Positions 33,141-46,025 are shown, counted from the stretch's first letter. The stretch is DNA of 64,000 bases from Brachycybe producta (GCA_036925085.1 JAUPFP010000002.1:6401390-6465389); one strand, 5' to 3'. The notes: generated by a model not told the origin, from the sequence alone. A program made the numbers and translations.

Positions 33141-34387
33141 GGGTGATCCAGGCCTTTAGTTTTTCTTTTAGAAATGAAGAGGGAGGGGAAAAAAAAGTAA
33201 ATGTCAATAGTTGTTTTTATATGACTATAAGGAGTAGAAGAAAAAAAATCATCATGAATATTTACGCTTCCATTATAGATAAGTAACACGAAAGGAGTCA
33301 TCTCTGCAGGAGAGAGAGAAAGAGAGAGAGAGATTATCGATTTTTTTATGATATTGAAAATCAATTTATAAGTAAAAAAAAAGTTGAAGGTACATGGTTT
33401 ATATATCGAATAATAAACCCATTTGCAGGAGTTTGGTGTCTGCATTTTTTAAGTCAGAAATTCTTAATTGCCATTAGAGCCTATCTTAATGATCGATGTT
33501 TCTGATAAGTTTTATAGGGTTTTTTTTTGTTGATGTTGAATTTTGCATAAAAAGATTTTTGAGTTGTCTAAGAAAAAAGAAAGTAATAACGCTTACTTGT
33601 TTATGAGAAAAAGTTTGAAAGCGAATTTACTCTTTTGACATCACCAAGAAATAAAAATGCCTATGCTACTAGTTTTAGGTTGTAACATTGTTTCTGTATG
33701 AACTGATGAGGAAATAATTGGTTAAAAGCATGAACATGTTGGAAACTCACAAAGGTGTAGTGTTTCATACAAATTACAGAATTTTTTAAATGTGTACTTG
33801 TGTGTGTGTTTGAATTTACAAATGGGTTGAGTTTTAGTTTTGATGCGAGTTTGATACAAGCAGAAAACTGTGTGTGCTTTGTGCTCATGTGTGTGCGCAT
33901 GTGTGTTTGCTTGTAATCTGCAATGTGGAGTGTCATTTTTTTTCTTTAAAGTTTCCTTTTATACCTAAAATGACACCCCGAAACAGGTGAAGTTTTTAAA
34001 TTTAAAATTGAGGTGATGCTGTTTCACAGTGATTGGCATCACTGGATAATATTGCATTTCTGTAGTACATTAGATAGTAAATTAATTACCCTTAGGATGG
34101 ACACAGGATACTGCATACTAGGAAACAACATGTCATTATTAAGTTTGTTCTAGAAATACAAACTAGAGAAGTTGTGGCCATCAGAACTTTACTGTGAACG
34201 TAACGTAATTACATTAGATATATTTTACAACAGGATTCACTACTGTAAATAAATGAAATGTTACTGTGAATCTTGCATAATTTATTGCCAAATAAAATGA
34301 AAGTCAGTATTTATACAAGTTAGTCTGCAAGAAATTATTACAAACTTTAATAAGTTTATTACCCCATTAGCAATATATATTATATAT

Positions 34388-34910
34388 GCCAGGTCTGTGT
34401 GTGTGTGTGTGTAACATAGGAATTTATATAAATTTAAATGAATCAACTGCTTTTTTTCTCAAGGTCAACTATATGTTGCACACTCTCCATCCAAGAACCT
34501 GATGATATTAAATTGGAGAGGGGTAAAGGTTAGAAAGAGTAGGGGTAGTGAGAGAGAAACGTGGAGGGAGAAAAAGTGGGAGGGGGTGACTGAAATTGAA
34601 ATGAAAGGAGTAAAAAAAGGAAAAAACGACGCGCATGCGCACACCAGAGAAAATGAAAAACTCATTTTCTCTTTCAAATATAAAAGGGGGAGGGGGATAA
34701 TAGTAGCAAAATTAAACTACAGTTTATCACAGGCAATTGTGCCCAGCATTAGAATTTCTTTTGCTCAGCCCTTTTATGAACGTCATCAATTTCTAATTGG
34801 TTTGTTACTTGGTCTGACGTCATAAAAGGGCGGAGGAAAAGAAATTCTAATGCTGGGCACAATTGCCTGTGAATTTTGCTCCCGTCATTTATGACGGGTT
34901 ACCCGACTAG
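34388..34910 (+). mobile_element. Non-autonomous Helitron, copy 1 (long form)
   Basis: It begins near GCCAGGTCTGTG, followed by a GT microsatellite, and ends with the hairpin CCCGTCATTTATGACGGG (34881-34898), a 12-base spacer ending CTAG, then T. A 3' hairpin about 10 bases before CTRR, with T next, is the Helitron signature. Internal landmarks shared with the other copies are TCAAGGTCAACTATATGTTG, CATCCAAGAAC, GACGCGCATGCGCACA. No Rep/helicase coding is present. The exact 5' end was not fixed. Confidence 0.78.
34729..34870. repeat. Inverted-repeat insert inside Helitron copy 1
   Basis: ACAGGCAATTGTGCCCAGC and its exact inverse bound 142 bp. The interior shares GGGCGGAG, TGACGTCA and CCAATTAGAAATTG-type blocks with the 9-bp-duplication elements at 14806 and 16004, so it is a diverged relative. 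The same insert lies at 58433-58574 and 59198-59340. Confidence 0.75.
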
Positions 34911-34972
34911 TCACTATATATTTGTAGGATATAGTACTGTACATATTTCAATAGCCTCTTAAGGTGGCTGAA

Positions 34973-35270
34973 TAGATATTTATTTTGTTTTCTTTTTCTC
35001 CGGGTGGTGCGCCTGCATGGCTATTATGTTCTCTAGGAGGTCTCTTCTAAATCCCTAGGTTTCTGAGAACGTTTTTAGTTTTCACGCAAACGTTTTTCTG
35101 GAGAAAAACATTCCAGAAAAAATTCAAAATGTTTTAGAAATAAAATAGTTGGTGATAATGCTAAAAGTTTTTTTTATGTTAATATCTTTAAGGATAACCT
35201 TTTAGCATAATCTTCTTCTACTATTCTAGTTTTGAAAACAATTTGAATTATTTCATGATGTTGTTTCTAA
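34973..35270 (+). repeat. TTAAGGTGGCTGAATAGATA family, partial copy
   Basis: It starts right after TTAA with GGTGGCTGAATAGATATTTA and includes GGAGGTCTCTTCT. The same start occurs at 59735. The full-length relative is at 40632-41115. The right edge is uncertain. Confidence 0.45.
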
Positions 35271-36177
35271 AAAGCGTTTACTTGACGATTTTTGCGTCCA
35301 AATGTCTACAAAACGAAGCATTAGCCACTGCAGTGGTGCTGTCCGGAAGGACATAAAGCAAAATGAAATATACTGTATATTCTTCCACGTGAAAACAACA
35401 AAATTTTTGAAGATAAAATGCTTGAATTTTGAAATCAAAGATGTAGTAAACTTTATGCGCAGAATAGCAGACCCTGACGATATATTGCATTTTTAAGTAA
35501 TTCTTAAGTAATAGCATCGTTATTGAAAAAAAAAACTCCATATAATTTGAAATAAAAAAAGTCTTATTTGCTGTCAGTAGTGATGTTTGTAAGAATAAAA
35601 CTCGTTAATTTTCTTGTCAAATCCATCACTTAAAAGTAAATTTTAGAGAAGTTCGCTGTTTTCATCTTCATTTAATCACTAATGTCAATATTATTTATTC
35701 AATTTTCACTTCGGATTCAAGTCAGTTTGTTGCTTCAACAACAACAAAAAAATCCACCCAAGCTTCTTTTTTTTTGGGGGGGGGGGCTGTTTGCGTGTTT
35801 TCGCTTTTGAATGATTTTTCACTACCCATGACTGCTGCTGCTGCTGATGCTGCTTACATACACATATGTGAAACTCAATTTGCGTGTGTATAGAAAAGTA
35901 GGAGGAAATGTATTAGAAGTTTAACAGGGTTTTAGTATGGAAGATGGGGGGGGAGGAGGGTTGAGTCTCATTATAATAATCCGATAATATCTTGGGAGAT
36001 GCGTGTGCCATGTCTCTCAGTCAGTAATTCACTCTCTCAATCTCCTTTTTTTTGGGGGGTGGGGGGGCTGATCTCGCATCTTGATGCATATATGGGACAC
36101 ACACACACACCCCAAAAAAAAAAGAAATATTTTTCCAACTTCACCTTTTTCTCATCTTCTTTTCCCTTTTCCTTGCA

Positions 36178-36218
<41 letters not shown>

Positions 36219-37278
36219 AAGTTAAGATTAAAGTCTTCTTAAGTTTGAAGTGAACAGATTCAAAGCCTAAGAACTTAGTAAGAAGATTATTTGTCACGTT
36301 CTATACTTTTTGAATATATCAATATATATATATGTATAGGGCCTATAACGTGTATTTTCTTCTTCGTCTCGTCTTCTTATTCTTCTGAAATTTTAGACTG
36401 CCCTTTTAATGCTAAAAGTGTATTGCTTTTTTTTTTAATATAAATAATATTTTTTTGAGTGTCTGTTGGTAAGATTTTATTGATCAGTGTATTTTTGGTG
36501 CCTGGAAAAATTTAATAGATGTATATCGACATTCAAAACGGCTGGGTGATTTTTACTTCCAATTTTGTTAGAATTCTGAAGCATCTTCCAGGCAGGTCCT
36601 AACTAACTCGTGCAATGATGATGCCCTTTGAAAGTTTAATAGGCTGGAGAAAGTGATTGGTTGAAATAAAAAAGAGCTGAACTGTGGATGATGGGGCACT
36701 AAACTGAATATGAGCTAAACTGTCAAAAATGACCAGACACTCAACTGAAAAAAGAGATACTGTCAGAAATGAATAGACAGTTACTGTACACTCTCAACTG
36801 AGATAGATGGTGCTAAAGTTTGCTAAACTTGTTAAAATGAACAACCATTTATTGAACAACAAGAGCTAAACCAGGTCTGCACAATGCGGTTGAGGATGAG
36901 GGCCAAATTATACTCCAAATAAATTCGCTACAAGGCTGCAAGTGTATGTTTAGGTGGGATGCTTTATTAAGAGTTAAACAAAAATAATTTACCTTTTTTA
37001 TTTAATAGGGGTGAGTGACAAAGGCGAGCAGAATAAGCAAAAAGTTTTTTTAAAAAAAAAATCTGTGTATTATAAATTCTGGTGAATCCAGCTAGACAAG
37101 ATAATTAATATTTTTTAATAGTAGGTCCTATGCAAAACTGTGCCTCACGCATTTTATTTTTTATTTTTTTATTTGGCTTTTGAAAGGGGTAAGTGCCTTC
37201 TTGTCGGTGTTTTTGGGCGCTCGTAGCCTTGGTCAAAACATGGTATATACATAATTATGTCGCATTCATTTGGTGTAA
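35271..37278. other. Gene-free stretch with simple repeats
   Basis: Nothing coding is supported. G-runs at 35777-35788, 35947-35953 and 36054-36068, a (CT)n at 36180-36209 and a (TA)n near 36321 break up otherwise AT-rich sequence. From 36655 to 36870 the phrase GCTAAACTG..CAAAAATGA recurs loosely, and again at 38510-38700. Confidence 0.5.
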
Positions 37279-37530
37279 TTGTTTTTGCGCGAACTGACTC
37301 TTATTTTTGGTCATTTGTTCCTAGGGTTATTCGACAATGGAACTTGCTTCCAGAGGATGTTATGCATGGGGAACTTTTCAATTTGGAGAGTTCATAGGGG
37401 TCTTTTCAACAATGTAGTTATTGTTAGTTATTATAACAAAGCAATTTTCATGCTGCTTTTGGACTTTGTTGTCTCTCTGACATAGGCCACTTGTGCTGCT
37501 TGCAGAGTATTAATTCAATTTCAAATACCC
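37279..37530 (+). pseudogene. LINE 3' end remnant, copy 1
   Basis: A frame around 37322-37390 reads RVIRQWNLLPEDVMHGELFN, matching the end of a non-LTR reverse transcriptase ORF (FFPRVIRQWNSL in the copy at 54 kb). It is followed by a shared tail, CATAGGCCAC..TGCTGC..GCAGAGTATTAATT, equivalent to 54213-54250. It has stops soon after and is not functional. Confidence 0.6.
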
Positions 37531-37738
37531 TACACCAAATTGACTGTATGTCTATTTCGCAAAATGCACATACATTGGGCTGATACAAAACGCGAAATGG
37601 GCATACATTTCGTGTAATGGACAATTACACCAAATGCTTCTGTGTTTATAGAATCACTTCGAAGAACCAATTTAAAATAACAATTAGTTCTCAACTTTCA
37701 CACACTTATCATTTTTTAAAAAATTTAAGAGGCTAGAT

Positions 37739-38429
37739 ACATCGTTTAGTTCAAAATTTTTCCGAATGTAGGCGCTGCGATCGTTGTTGATTGAAAAACG
37801 GTTTTTTAACGTTTTTTCTCCTGGTTTGAAGTCACATAATAATTAATAGAAAAATAATTTCGCGTGCTAACCTTATAAAAAGAAAACATTGTGAAGCCAG
37901 TAGATTAATGCACGTAATAATTATTTTGTTATTCTTCTGAGTTGTTTTTAATGGGAGTTCTTCAAATGTTTGGGTGACGGTTTTTTGCTCCTATGGGACT
38001 GAACATGGAGTTAAAAAACGTACGATTTTAAACGTTATTAAAAATAGGACCTTTTCAAAATTTATAAAAAGGAAACATCGTGAAGCCAATACATGAATGT
38101 ATGTGCTAATTATTTTGTTATTGTTCTAAATCAGTTTTAACGAGAGTTTTTCAAATGTTTGTGGGACGGTTTCTGATCCTATGGGATTTAACATGGGGTT
38201 GAAAAAACGAACGACTTTGAACCTTGTTTACAAATAGAAGGACCTTTTCAAAAATTATATAAATCGAGCAATTAAAGAACAATACTTTTTATTGCATTTT
38301 GCGCTTTACTGTATTAGAATTGAGCGATTGTGAGGCGATTTCTTTCAGTTTTAGTAACACCATATAAGAACACTCATTTGTCTCCTTGTCATCTGCTCAA
38401 AACAACAAGATGGACGTGGATCTAGGCTC
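37739..38429 (+). mobile_element. TTAA-flanked non-autonomous element, copy C
   Basis: TTAA at 37735-37738 and 38430-38433 brackets GAGGCTAGATACATCG and GGACGTGGATCTAGGCTC. It is collinear with copy B, and the right-hand terminal block is identical to it, implying fairly recent activity. Confidence 0.8.
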
Positions 38430-38433
38430 TTAA

Positions 38434-39621
38434 AATAAACTTATACAATTATTTCCAAAATTTTTTACGGGCCTCACGGAGAGACCCGGCGAGGCATATG
38501 TTGTGTGCAGGCATGATCTAAACTATCGAAATGAATAGATAGATACTCAACTGAGAAGATGCTAAACTGTCAATAATGAACGCACATTCATCTGAGAAGG
38601 TGCTAAACTGTCAAAAATGAAAAGATACACGCAACTGTATAAGAGGTAAACTGTGAAAATGAACAAAACGCTGATCTTCAACTATGACTACTAAACAGTT
38701 AAAATTGAACAAACTTAATTAAGCAAATAGCTTTAAACTACTTGAATAATATTCGTATATATTCACTTAACCTATTTAAAATTGATTCTTAATTTCCACA
38801 TCCAATTGCAAATTTTTAATTAATGTCAGCAAATATAATGAAGGCTTTGACGCACATTTTCGAAATATTTTTTTTAATATTATAGAGATATAGTGCAAAC
38901 ATTAATTAGGAAGCACGATGCATTAAAATAATGATTCCATGTTTGCATTCCAGTTCGCATGTGTGTGCCAATTATACTAGTAGAACTGTAAACATGAAAA
39001 TTGCATACCTACTGTCATAATATTGAGGGATTGAGATTTGTCTCAATTACTCACACCTGTGCCGCACAAAAATTGGTTACTGAATCCAACTTGAAAAATC
39101 AATAATGTGGTTGATGTGATGATGATTCTCATGAATTGTGCAACCCAAAAGCATTTTAATTACAAAAACCTTCCCTGTCACAATTAAAAATGTATGCTTT
39201 ATTAAAAAAAAATGGAAATTGTTTTCAATATTATAGTTAGTCACCAATATTAACCTTCATTTGCAAAAATTACAGTTTTTCGTTTATTATTTAAAATGAT
39301 TATAGCAGAACACATCAAACGTACGTTTTAAATTTAAAAAGAAAGCATTTTAGTTTAATTAAAAGGCTATTTTTTAGGGTTTACGCATGAATATAAATGG
39401 TTATAATTTTATAATGTATATATAGTCTTCATATTTCATACAGTATTTGATTCAGTATCTGTGTGAACCGAGTGATCAATTTCGTTGACATTGATCGATT
39501 TAAATGGTCATCAATTAATTATTCGACATCAAAATTGATCAGAGTTAGTGGGCGTTGATGCCCTCTCTTTCTTTCTCTATAAGCTGTGTATATCTCAATT
39601 TCATCTTCCTATATCGTACTA
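38434..39621. other. Gene-free stretch
   Basis: No coding or structured feature could be supported. The phrase GCTAAACTGTCAA recurs near 38560-38610 as in 36.7 kb, perhaps a degenerate tandem or shared insertion. Confidence 0.4.
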
Positions 39622-40080
39622 TACAGGGTGTTTTATAATTATAGAACCATAAAGTAAAATGAAATTTGTGTTATGCACATTTGTGGAAGTGCATTATAGA
39701 CTTATGTGACACCATCACTTATAATACCATTTTCCATGTGATATTAGGGCTCGGATTTTTTATGTTCAATCTTTTGGCCCAAGAGCCAATTTTGAAGTAG
39801 CCAGTCCTATTTGTGATTTTCTCAATGAAAAACTAGTTGATAACTGATAGTAACAAGACATCTAGCATCTAACCAGCCTTTTTTATTAGAAAAAAAAAAC
39901 CATAATTGCAGTTATTCTAATGATGATGATTACTTCAAAATTGTTACTTGAGCCACGGATTGAGAAACTTGATATTGCATAAAAATTCCTCGTGATTATT
40001 AACTAGATATTTCGTATGCAATTGTGCATCAATCATAATGGTGGACTCATATATTTCAGACTAATGGGGGACACTCTGTA
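39622..40080. mobile_element. TA-flanked element with CAGGGTGT-type ends
   Basis: TACAGGGTGTTTTATAATTA at the left and GGGGGACACTCTGTA at the right are inverted ends flanked by TA (39620-39621, 40081-40082). This is the common terminus of Tc1/mariner-superfamily elements in invertebrates. Non-coding interior, 459 bp. Confidence 0.6.
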
Positions 40081-40631
40081 TATATTATTATATACTGTAT
40101 AAATGAAACCATAGGGGACTTCTACAGTGTATGAAGTGAAGTGGAAATTGGCTGATGCTGTGTATTTGCAGCTAGCTAGCTGCTCACTCAACTGTCTTAA
40201 CTGACTTGATGGAAAAATGGAACCCTCAAAAAACTGAATAAAGAGTGATTCATGTTCATGCATTGGTAGTCATCGTAAATTACACCAACAGCTTTTTTTT
40301 TCTTTTATATAGGCCTAAACTGTATATGGAAGAAAAAGAAGAGGTGAATGCCATTGATGAACTAATTTTTGCAACTGTCAAATCATAATAGTCAAAGGTC
40401 TCACGTTTGATTAATAGGAGTCTATATAAACTTTAAATATATGAGCTCATTTTAACTGAAAATATATGAATGCATTATTATTATTATGGCATCACTATTA
40501 ATATCCTAAATGAATCACTAGGTTTTATTTTTTATGTTTCCGCATATTATCATCATGTGGAATCGGGAGGGTAATACATCTATTGCATTGGGTAGTAAAG
40601 AAACACCTGTTTTGAGAAACATTAAACTTAA

Positions 40632-41115
40632 ATTGTCTCAATAGATAGATATTTATTTTGCCGTGTCACTCACTGCATAGACTTTTTGTAAAATTTGCAT
40701 GCAAAAACGTCAAGCGAACGGTTTTTAAGAAACAGCATTCCGGAATAAATTCAAATTATCTTCAAAACTAGAATGGTAAAAGATGAGGCTAAAAGGTTTT
40801 TCATGACAATATCTGAAAAACAAAGAATTTTATAGCAGTTTGAAATTTTAAAATGGCCCGTTTTTTAGGTTTTTCCATTGGCATTTCATGAAAATCATAT
40901 TTTCGCCTTATTCAAATTGTCATAAGTTTATTTTTTTTAATCTAAAACATTTCGAATTTTTTTTCGTAATGTTTCTTCTGAAAAAGGGTCGTTTAAAAAA
41001 TATAAATGTTCTCAAAATCGCGTTTGATGGAAGGAGACATCCTTATTGAATATAATAGCCACAAAGGCGGGCCATCCCGGGGAACGAAAACAAAATAAAT
41101 ATTTATTCAGCCACC
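40632..41115 (-). mobile_element. TTAA-flanked element, full-length member of the GGTGGCTGAATA family
   Basis: TTAA at 40628-40631 and 41116-41119 brackets inverted ends that share ATAGATATTTATTTTG on the left and AAATAAATATTTATTCAGCC on the right. It is about 484 bp and non-coding. Partial relatives are at 34973 and 59735. Confidence 0.55.
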
Positions 41116-41547
41116 TTAACGGTGTTATACGTTAATTAATAGTTGCATCAAATAATTTAACTAAATTACCTTCGATAAATTCGAAACTAAAGAATTGTAA
41201 AGCTAAGGTAGGTAGCACAAATTAATTTAGCAGTCGTTTAGTTTAATTAAGCCTAAATGTTTCGTTTATAATTAATTTCATTTTGCCGCAAGAAATTATA
41301 AGGAAGCTTGTTTGAAACACATTATATGGTGAGAGAACAAAATCGTGATATATTTGAAATTAGTAGAGTAAACAAAGATGCAAATTACTACTTTTTGGGG
41401 AGAAATACCTGTGAAAATAAAAAGGTTTTGTGTCAGTTTTAAAATTACAAAATTTGATGGTTGTGCATGCACGAATATCAAAATACAAAACCAGTTTGAA
41501 ACTATAGCTTATTGAAATTTTAAATTTAATGTTTTAATTATAAATTA

Positions 41548-42343
41548 CAGTGAAAACCATTTAACAAAAATCGGATAACACGAAATATAATTTTGGTCCC
41601 TTTCAGCATTAAAGGGTATAGTATAGGGTTTTCCATGTATTTTAATTTTTTTAAAGCCTCATTTTCACCATAGTTGCTTTCATGACATCAAATATCGCGA
41701 GAACTATCATCGTGCAGACCACATGATAGTCGCTATCACACTGTTGCGAGATAGCACTGTGACGAGACTGGCCCTTTAGCACCAGCACTTTGTGATGATG
41801 CTGGCTCTGAACCAGCCCCTTGTTTAACTGCACGCAACATTCCAATGGTTCAGGTTACTTATACCGATCTCTCAGTCTCTCGACGTACAGTCGTTGTATA
41901 AGTCCACAAAAAACTTCTCGATTTTAGCCGGGGCCGAATGTGGCCCTCCTCACTCCTCGAGTTGGAACACACTCAGTCTCGACTTGGGAATTTTTGGTAT
42001 AGATGCTTAACAGACCAGACGATCCTGGTCCTCTTTAGCCTGGGTCTGAAGGAGCCAAGGTTGAGGGACCACTTGTATGTAAATATTCATGCTTTGTATG
42101 GAAATTTGGCTTCTGGAGGGATTGGCAACATTGTTGTTGACTCAAACACATTTCTTAACTGCTGGTGTGTTTTGTGCTGTCAATCATGACTGTCATGACA
42201 GAAACTATCACGTTACTTTCATGACAGCTACTGTCACAAAAGAACTATCGCCGTGAATACGAGGCTTAAGACGAAACGGATAACATGTAAAACTCTTTTC
42301 ACATAATAAAAACACAAATTAGTGTCCGGGTTTTATTTCTGTG
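41548..42343. mobile_element. Possible pogo/Tc1-like element split by an insertion
   Basis: The left end TACAGTGAAAACCATTTAAC, with GGATAACACGAAATA, is pogo-like. Resumption after the inner element shows GACGAAACGGATAACA and CCGGGTTTTATTTCTGTGTA. The right terminus is degenerate. Confidence 0.35.
41654..42267. mobile_element. Inverted-repeat element nested in the pogo-like sequence
   Basis: AAGCCTCATTTTCACCATAG at the left and ACTATCGCCGTGAATACGAG at the right form imperfect inverted ends. Inner phrases such as ATGATAGTC and CTGTCATGACAG are also mirrored. It is about 610 bp with a less AT-rich centre and no coding. Confidence 0.5.
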
Positions 42344-44955
42344 TACAATGTTTAGATGTGAAATCCAAAATTATGGATTTTTATATAAAAAAAAATGTAA
42401 CAGTAGGCAGAAATAACATGTTAAATTTTTAATGTTAAAAAATGATTACATTATTTTTTATTTATAATTGCAAATTTTTATTGTATTTTTATAAAATATG
42501 TATAGGCGATATAATTTACCGGTATGTAATGTACGAGAGATATTCAGTATGTAAGTTACAAAGTAGAATAAAAACATATTGAAAGCGTGTCGGAGTGTAC
42601 AGCAGTGATTTATTTTTCAATGTGTAATCCCCGCACTACATTTTAAGCATTTTTCTCATGGCTTTATGAAACCGTGGAAGCTCACAGCATGTACACATAT
42701 ATAATAAGTGTCAAGCCAAACAACTAATACAATTCGCGATTTCCCCCCATGTAAACTAATTAGTGATTTCTCCTAGTTAAAATTCCCAATTCATTACCTT
42801 TATAGATTTTCATTTTTCAAAAAAAAAAAAAAAAAAAAACTCGAATTCTTAAAAAAAAATATTTTGATTTTTCTTGGGAATCGGGATTTGGAAAATACCA
42901 ATTTTTTTCCGGGAATTCTCGGGAAGAAACCCTAGCATAGGATGATGTACGTTGATGTCGTAACTATTGTCAGACAAAGTCCTGTCCATCTTCATCATGT
43001 GCAAGATGCCTTCTGCCAAGAGCTTTCATGAATGAGTCAAACAAATGGTGCAAGATCCGGACTATAGTGGTGGGAATGCGGCAGGACTTCTCAACCATAC
43101 GTCTGAAGTTGTTCATAATTGTCTCCTCAATTGGACCGTTTCGTAGCATACTAGCTAAACTGCGAACACTGCACTAACGACACACTGCCCAAAACTACCT
43201 GAAGATTACCTGTATCGCATTTGCTGCTACCAAATGCCCAAATAAACACGATTACTAAACATTTCTGTGTCGCACTATTAGTTTGTAACTTACTGAATGC
43301 CCCACGTATATACATTATATGTACATATAAAATACATAAGTTGTTTCTTTTATTTAACACGAAAAAAATTTCCGCTACCTTTAATTTTGTGTTAAGTGGT
43401 TTTTACTGCAGGTATAATCCTTATTAATGCAAAAGTTAAAAATAACATAAAAATCCAAGGGTGCTTCAAAAGTATTTTCCAGGATTATAAAGTTTACCTA
43501 CGATTTTTTGTTAGAAACTAGAATAGCAGACAAATGTTATTGGAGCCTAAATTTAGCAAAATAGACTTTACACATGAAGTAATTATAGAATTGAAGTTAT
43601 TTTCTACTTATGAATTGGAATCATGTTAAACAAGTGCTTCATGTGTTAGTTATTTTCTTAATTTGGACGTTATTGTATTATTATTATTACAATGTTAAAG
43701 TGAAACTTTTTTTATGGCGTTTTAAAAATGACATTCACTTCGTTTGCTAACTTGGTTCAACAACAATAAAAAAAAGTTGTTCCTTTAGTGTTCAACTTTA
43801 TCCAATCAGTGTATACCTTACACTTTTTTCAGTATTTAGAACTCAATGAATATGTGTTGAATTATTAATAATGACATGAGCTTATATAAATTTAAGGACT
43901 TCTTTTTTAAAAGTAAAAGATGAACATGCTCATTCATTATAAATATAGATACAATCGAGTCCATGACAATGTGATTAAATTGACAGATTGTTGGAGGTCT
44001 CTCTTTTCTCTGCATAGTTCACAAATGCACAATTTATCTTTTACTTCCAGTTGTCAGAATCGCAATCGGCAATTAGATGTCACTTATTTTTACCATGTTC
44101 ATTCATATATTACAGGGTTATTCATTTAAAATGCAAACCCCATGGTTTAAAAGTTAAAAATGACTCAAATTTTAATTCTTTTTTTTTTTTTTTGAAGAAG
44201 TAATAATCGTGTGATGAAGTCATAATATGCTATTCATGTGCATAATATACTGTACATTATGTGTACAGAGTGTGCCATTATGTTTTTAGACCAATATTGC
44301 AATAAATGGAAATGTACAAACATGTTTGTCACTCAATGCTGGTTAAGTTGCTATGGATACAAGGCCTTTGAATTAACATTAGTCTATTTGCTATTATGGC
44401 ATATATTGAAACAGTGGTGCTAAGTAAGTGCTAAATTGAACAAGCACTGAATTGCACAAATGCCAAATAGAACAAGCGCCAAATGGAAGAGGCAAGGGGA
44501 TAGAATGCAAGTGGCTGAGGGACTATAGGGTTTGTGTGGATGAGTAACAAGAAAGGATAGAATCAGAAATGACTATCAGAGTGAGTGTAGGAGTAGCAAG
44601 CATAGTCGAAAAGATGCAAGGAAATAGGCTTAGGTGGTTTGGCACATAATCGAAAGGAGTGGAGATTTGGGACCCTGCATATTGTGGGAAATGATGATGA
44701 TTCAATGTCTAATATTATCACAAAAGCAGCATCACAGCATCTCGCTGCACCCTGTATATTTGCTCAGATATTCTGACATTATTGGCAACACCATTTTATC
44801 TACTTAAAATTACAGTATAAAAACTCTTGTCTGGTTGAGATGCGATTATAAGGACAAAAGCAAGAAACAGTTATGAATTTTGACAGTTCTGAATGGAGAC
44901 GTTAATGAATTATAGAATAGATTTTTCTGAAATTTGATGTTTTATGAATTTATAT
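42344..44955. other. Gene-free stretch
   Basis: An A20 run is at 42820-42839. A hAT-type terminus GAAACCCTAG sits at 42926-42935. At 42955-43150 the minus strand has a transposase-like but unidentified frame (VRILHHLFDSFMKALGRR). Otherwise there are only short random ORFs. Confidence 0.45.
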
Positions 44956-45620
44956 TTTGGCGAATGTTCGCCGCATTTTTTTTTGGCGAATGTTCGCCAC
45001 ATTTTTCTTTGGCGAATGTTCGCCACATTTTTTTTTTTTGGCGAATGTTCGCCACATTTTTCTTTTTTGGCGAATGTTCGCCACATTTTTTTTTTTTGGC
45101 GAATGTTCGCCACATTTTTTTTTTTGGCGAATGTTCGCCACATTTTTTTTTTGGCGAATGTTCGCCACATTTTTTTTTTTTGGCGAATGTTCGCCACATT
45201 TTTTTTTTTGGCGAATGTTCGCCACATTTTTTTTTTTTGGCGAATGTTCGCCACATTTTTTTTTGGCGAATGTTCGCCACTTTTTTTTGGCGAATGTTCG
45301 CCACATTTTTTTTTGGCGAATGTTCGCCACATTTTTTTTTGGCGAATGTTCGCCACATTTTTTTTTTTTTGGCGAATGTTCGCCACGATTTTTTTTTTTT
45401 TGGCGAATGTTCGCCACGATTTTTTTTTTTGGCGAATGTTCGCCACGATTTTTTTTTTTGGCGAATGTTCGCCACGATTTTTTTTTTTGGCGAATGTTCG
45501 CCACGATTTTTTTTTTTGGCGAATGTTCGCCACGATTTTTTTTTTTGGCGAATGTTCGCCACGATTTTTTTTTTGGCGAATGTTCGCCACGATTTTTTTT
45601 TTGGCGAATGTTCGCCACAT
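44956..45620. repeat. Tandem array of 24 hyphenated palindromes (about 27-bp units)
   Basis: The core GGCGAATGTTCGCC (GGCGAA-TG-TTCGCC) occurs 24 times with no core mismatch seen, separated by CACATT or CACGATT plus a T-tract of variable length. Unit 1 has CGCATT; units 2-15 mostly CACATT; units 16-23 CACGATT; unit 24 CACATG. Long overlapping ORFs of 225-258 codons on both strands and several frames are artefacts of the stop-free repeat. Confidence 0.97.
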
Positions 45621-46025
45621 GTAGGGTGCTGTAATATAGGTTTTTTGATGGCCATTGTATGTGTCGTCGTGTCACAATATTACGTAAAGGCTAACCAAAA
45701 TGTGTTTTAAAAATGGATGCAAAAATGGTATAAAGCACTTTTTTGGGTTTAATAAAACTGCTCTTCATTATGTGTTTATGATGAAAATGTAGATACATGA
45801 ATAGCTATTAAAAATATGATGAATTTTTTGATTTGTACAAGATTAACGATATTATTGATTAGAATTTTAGAGTAACAAAATTCGTGAAAAATTCTAGTTT
45901 TTTAATTCTTAAGTCATTTAGGTTTTTCTAAAGTTATGCAAAAAAAATCGTCTTGTGTTTAAATTAACACAGCAACACATATTTGCAGTTATTTGTAACA
46001 ACATGCTTTTGGATTGCTAAAAGTA

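Noticed and set aside
42955..43150. Minus-strand transposase fragment
   Set aside because: The frame looks protein-like but I could not match it to a known transposase family, so it is only mentioned in the gap description.
44956..45620. CRISPR-like array of palindromic repeats
   Set aside because: The spacers are T-tracts, not unique sequence, and the DNA is clearly eukaryotic.
44910..45710. Six overlapping ORFs of 225-258 codons on both strands
   Set aside because: They are translations of the palindromic T-tract array; every frame is open because the repeat contains no stop, and variable T-tract length only shifts between open frames.
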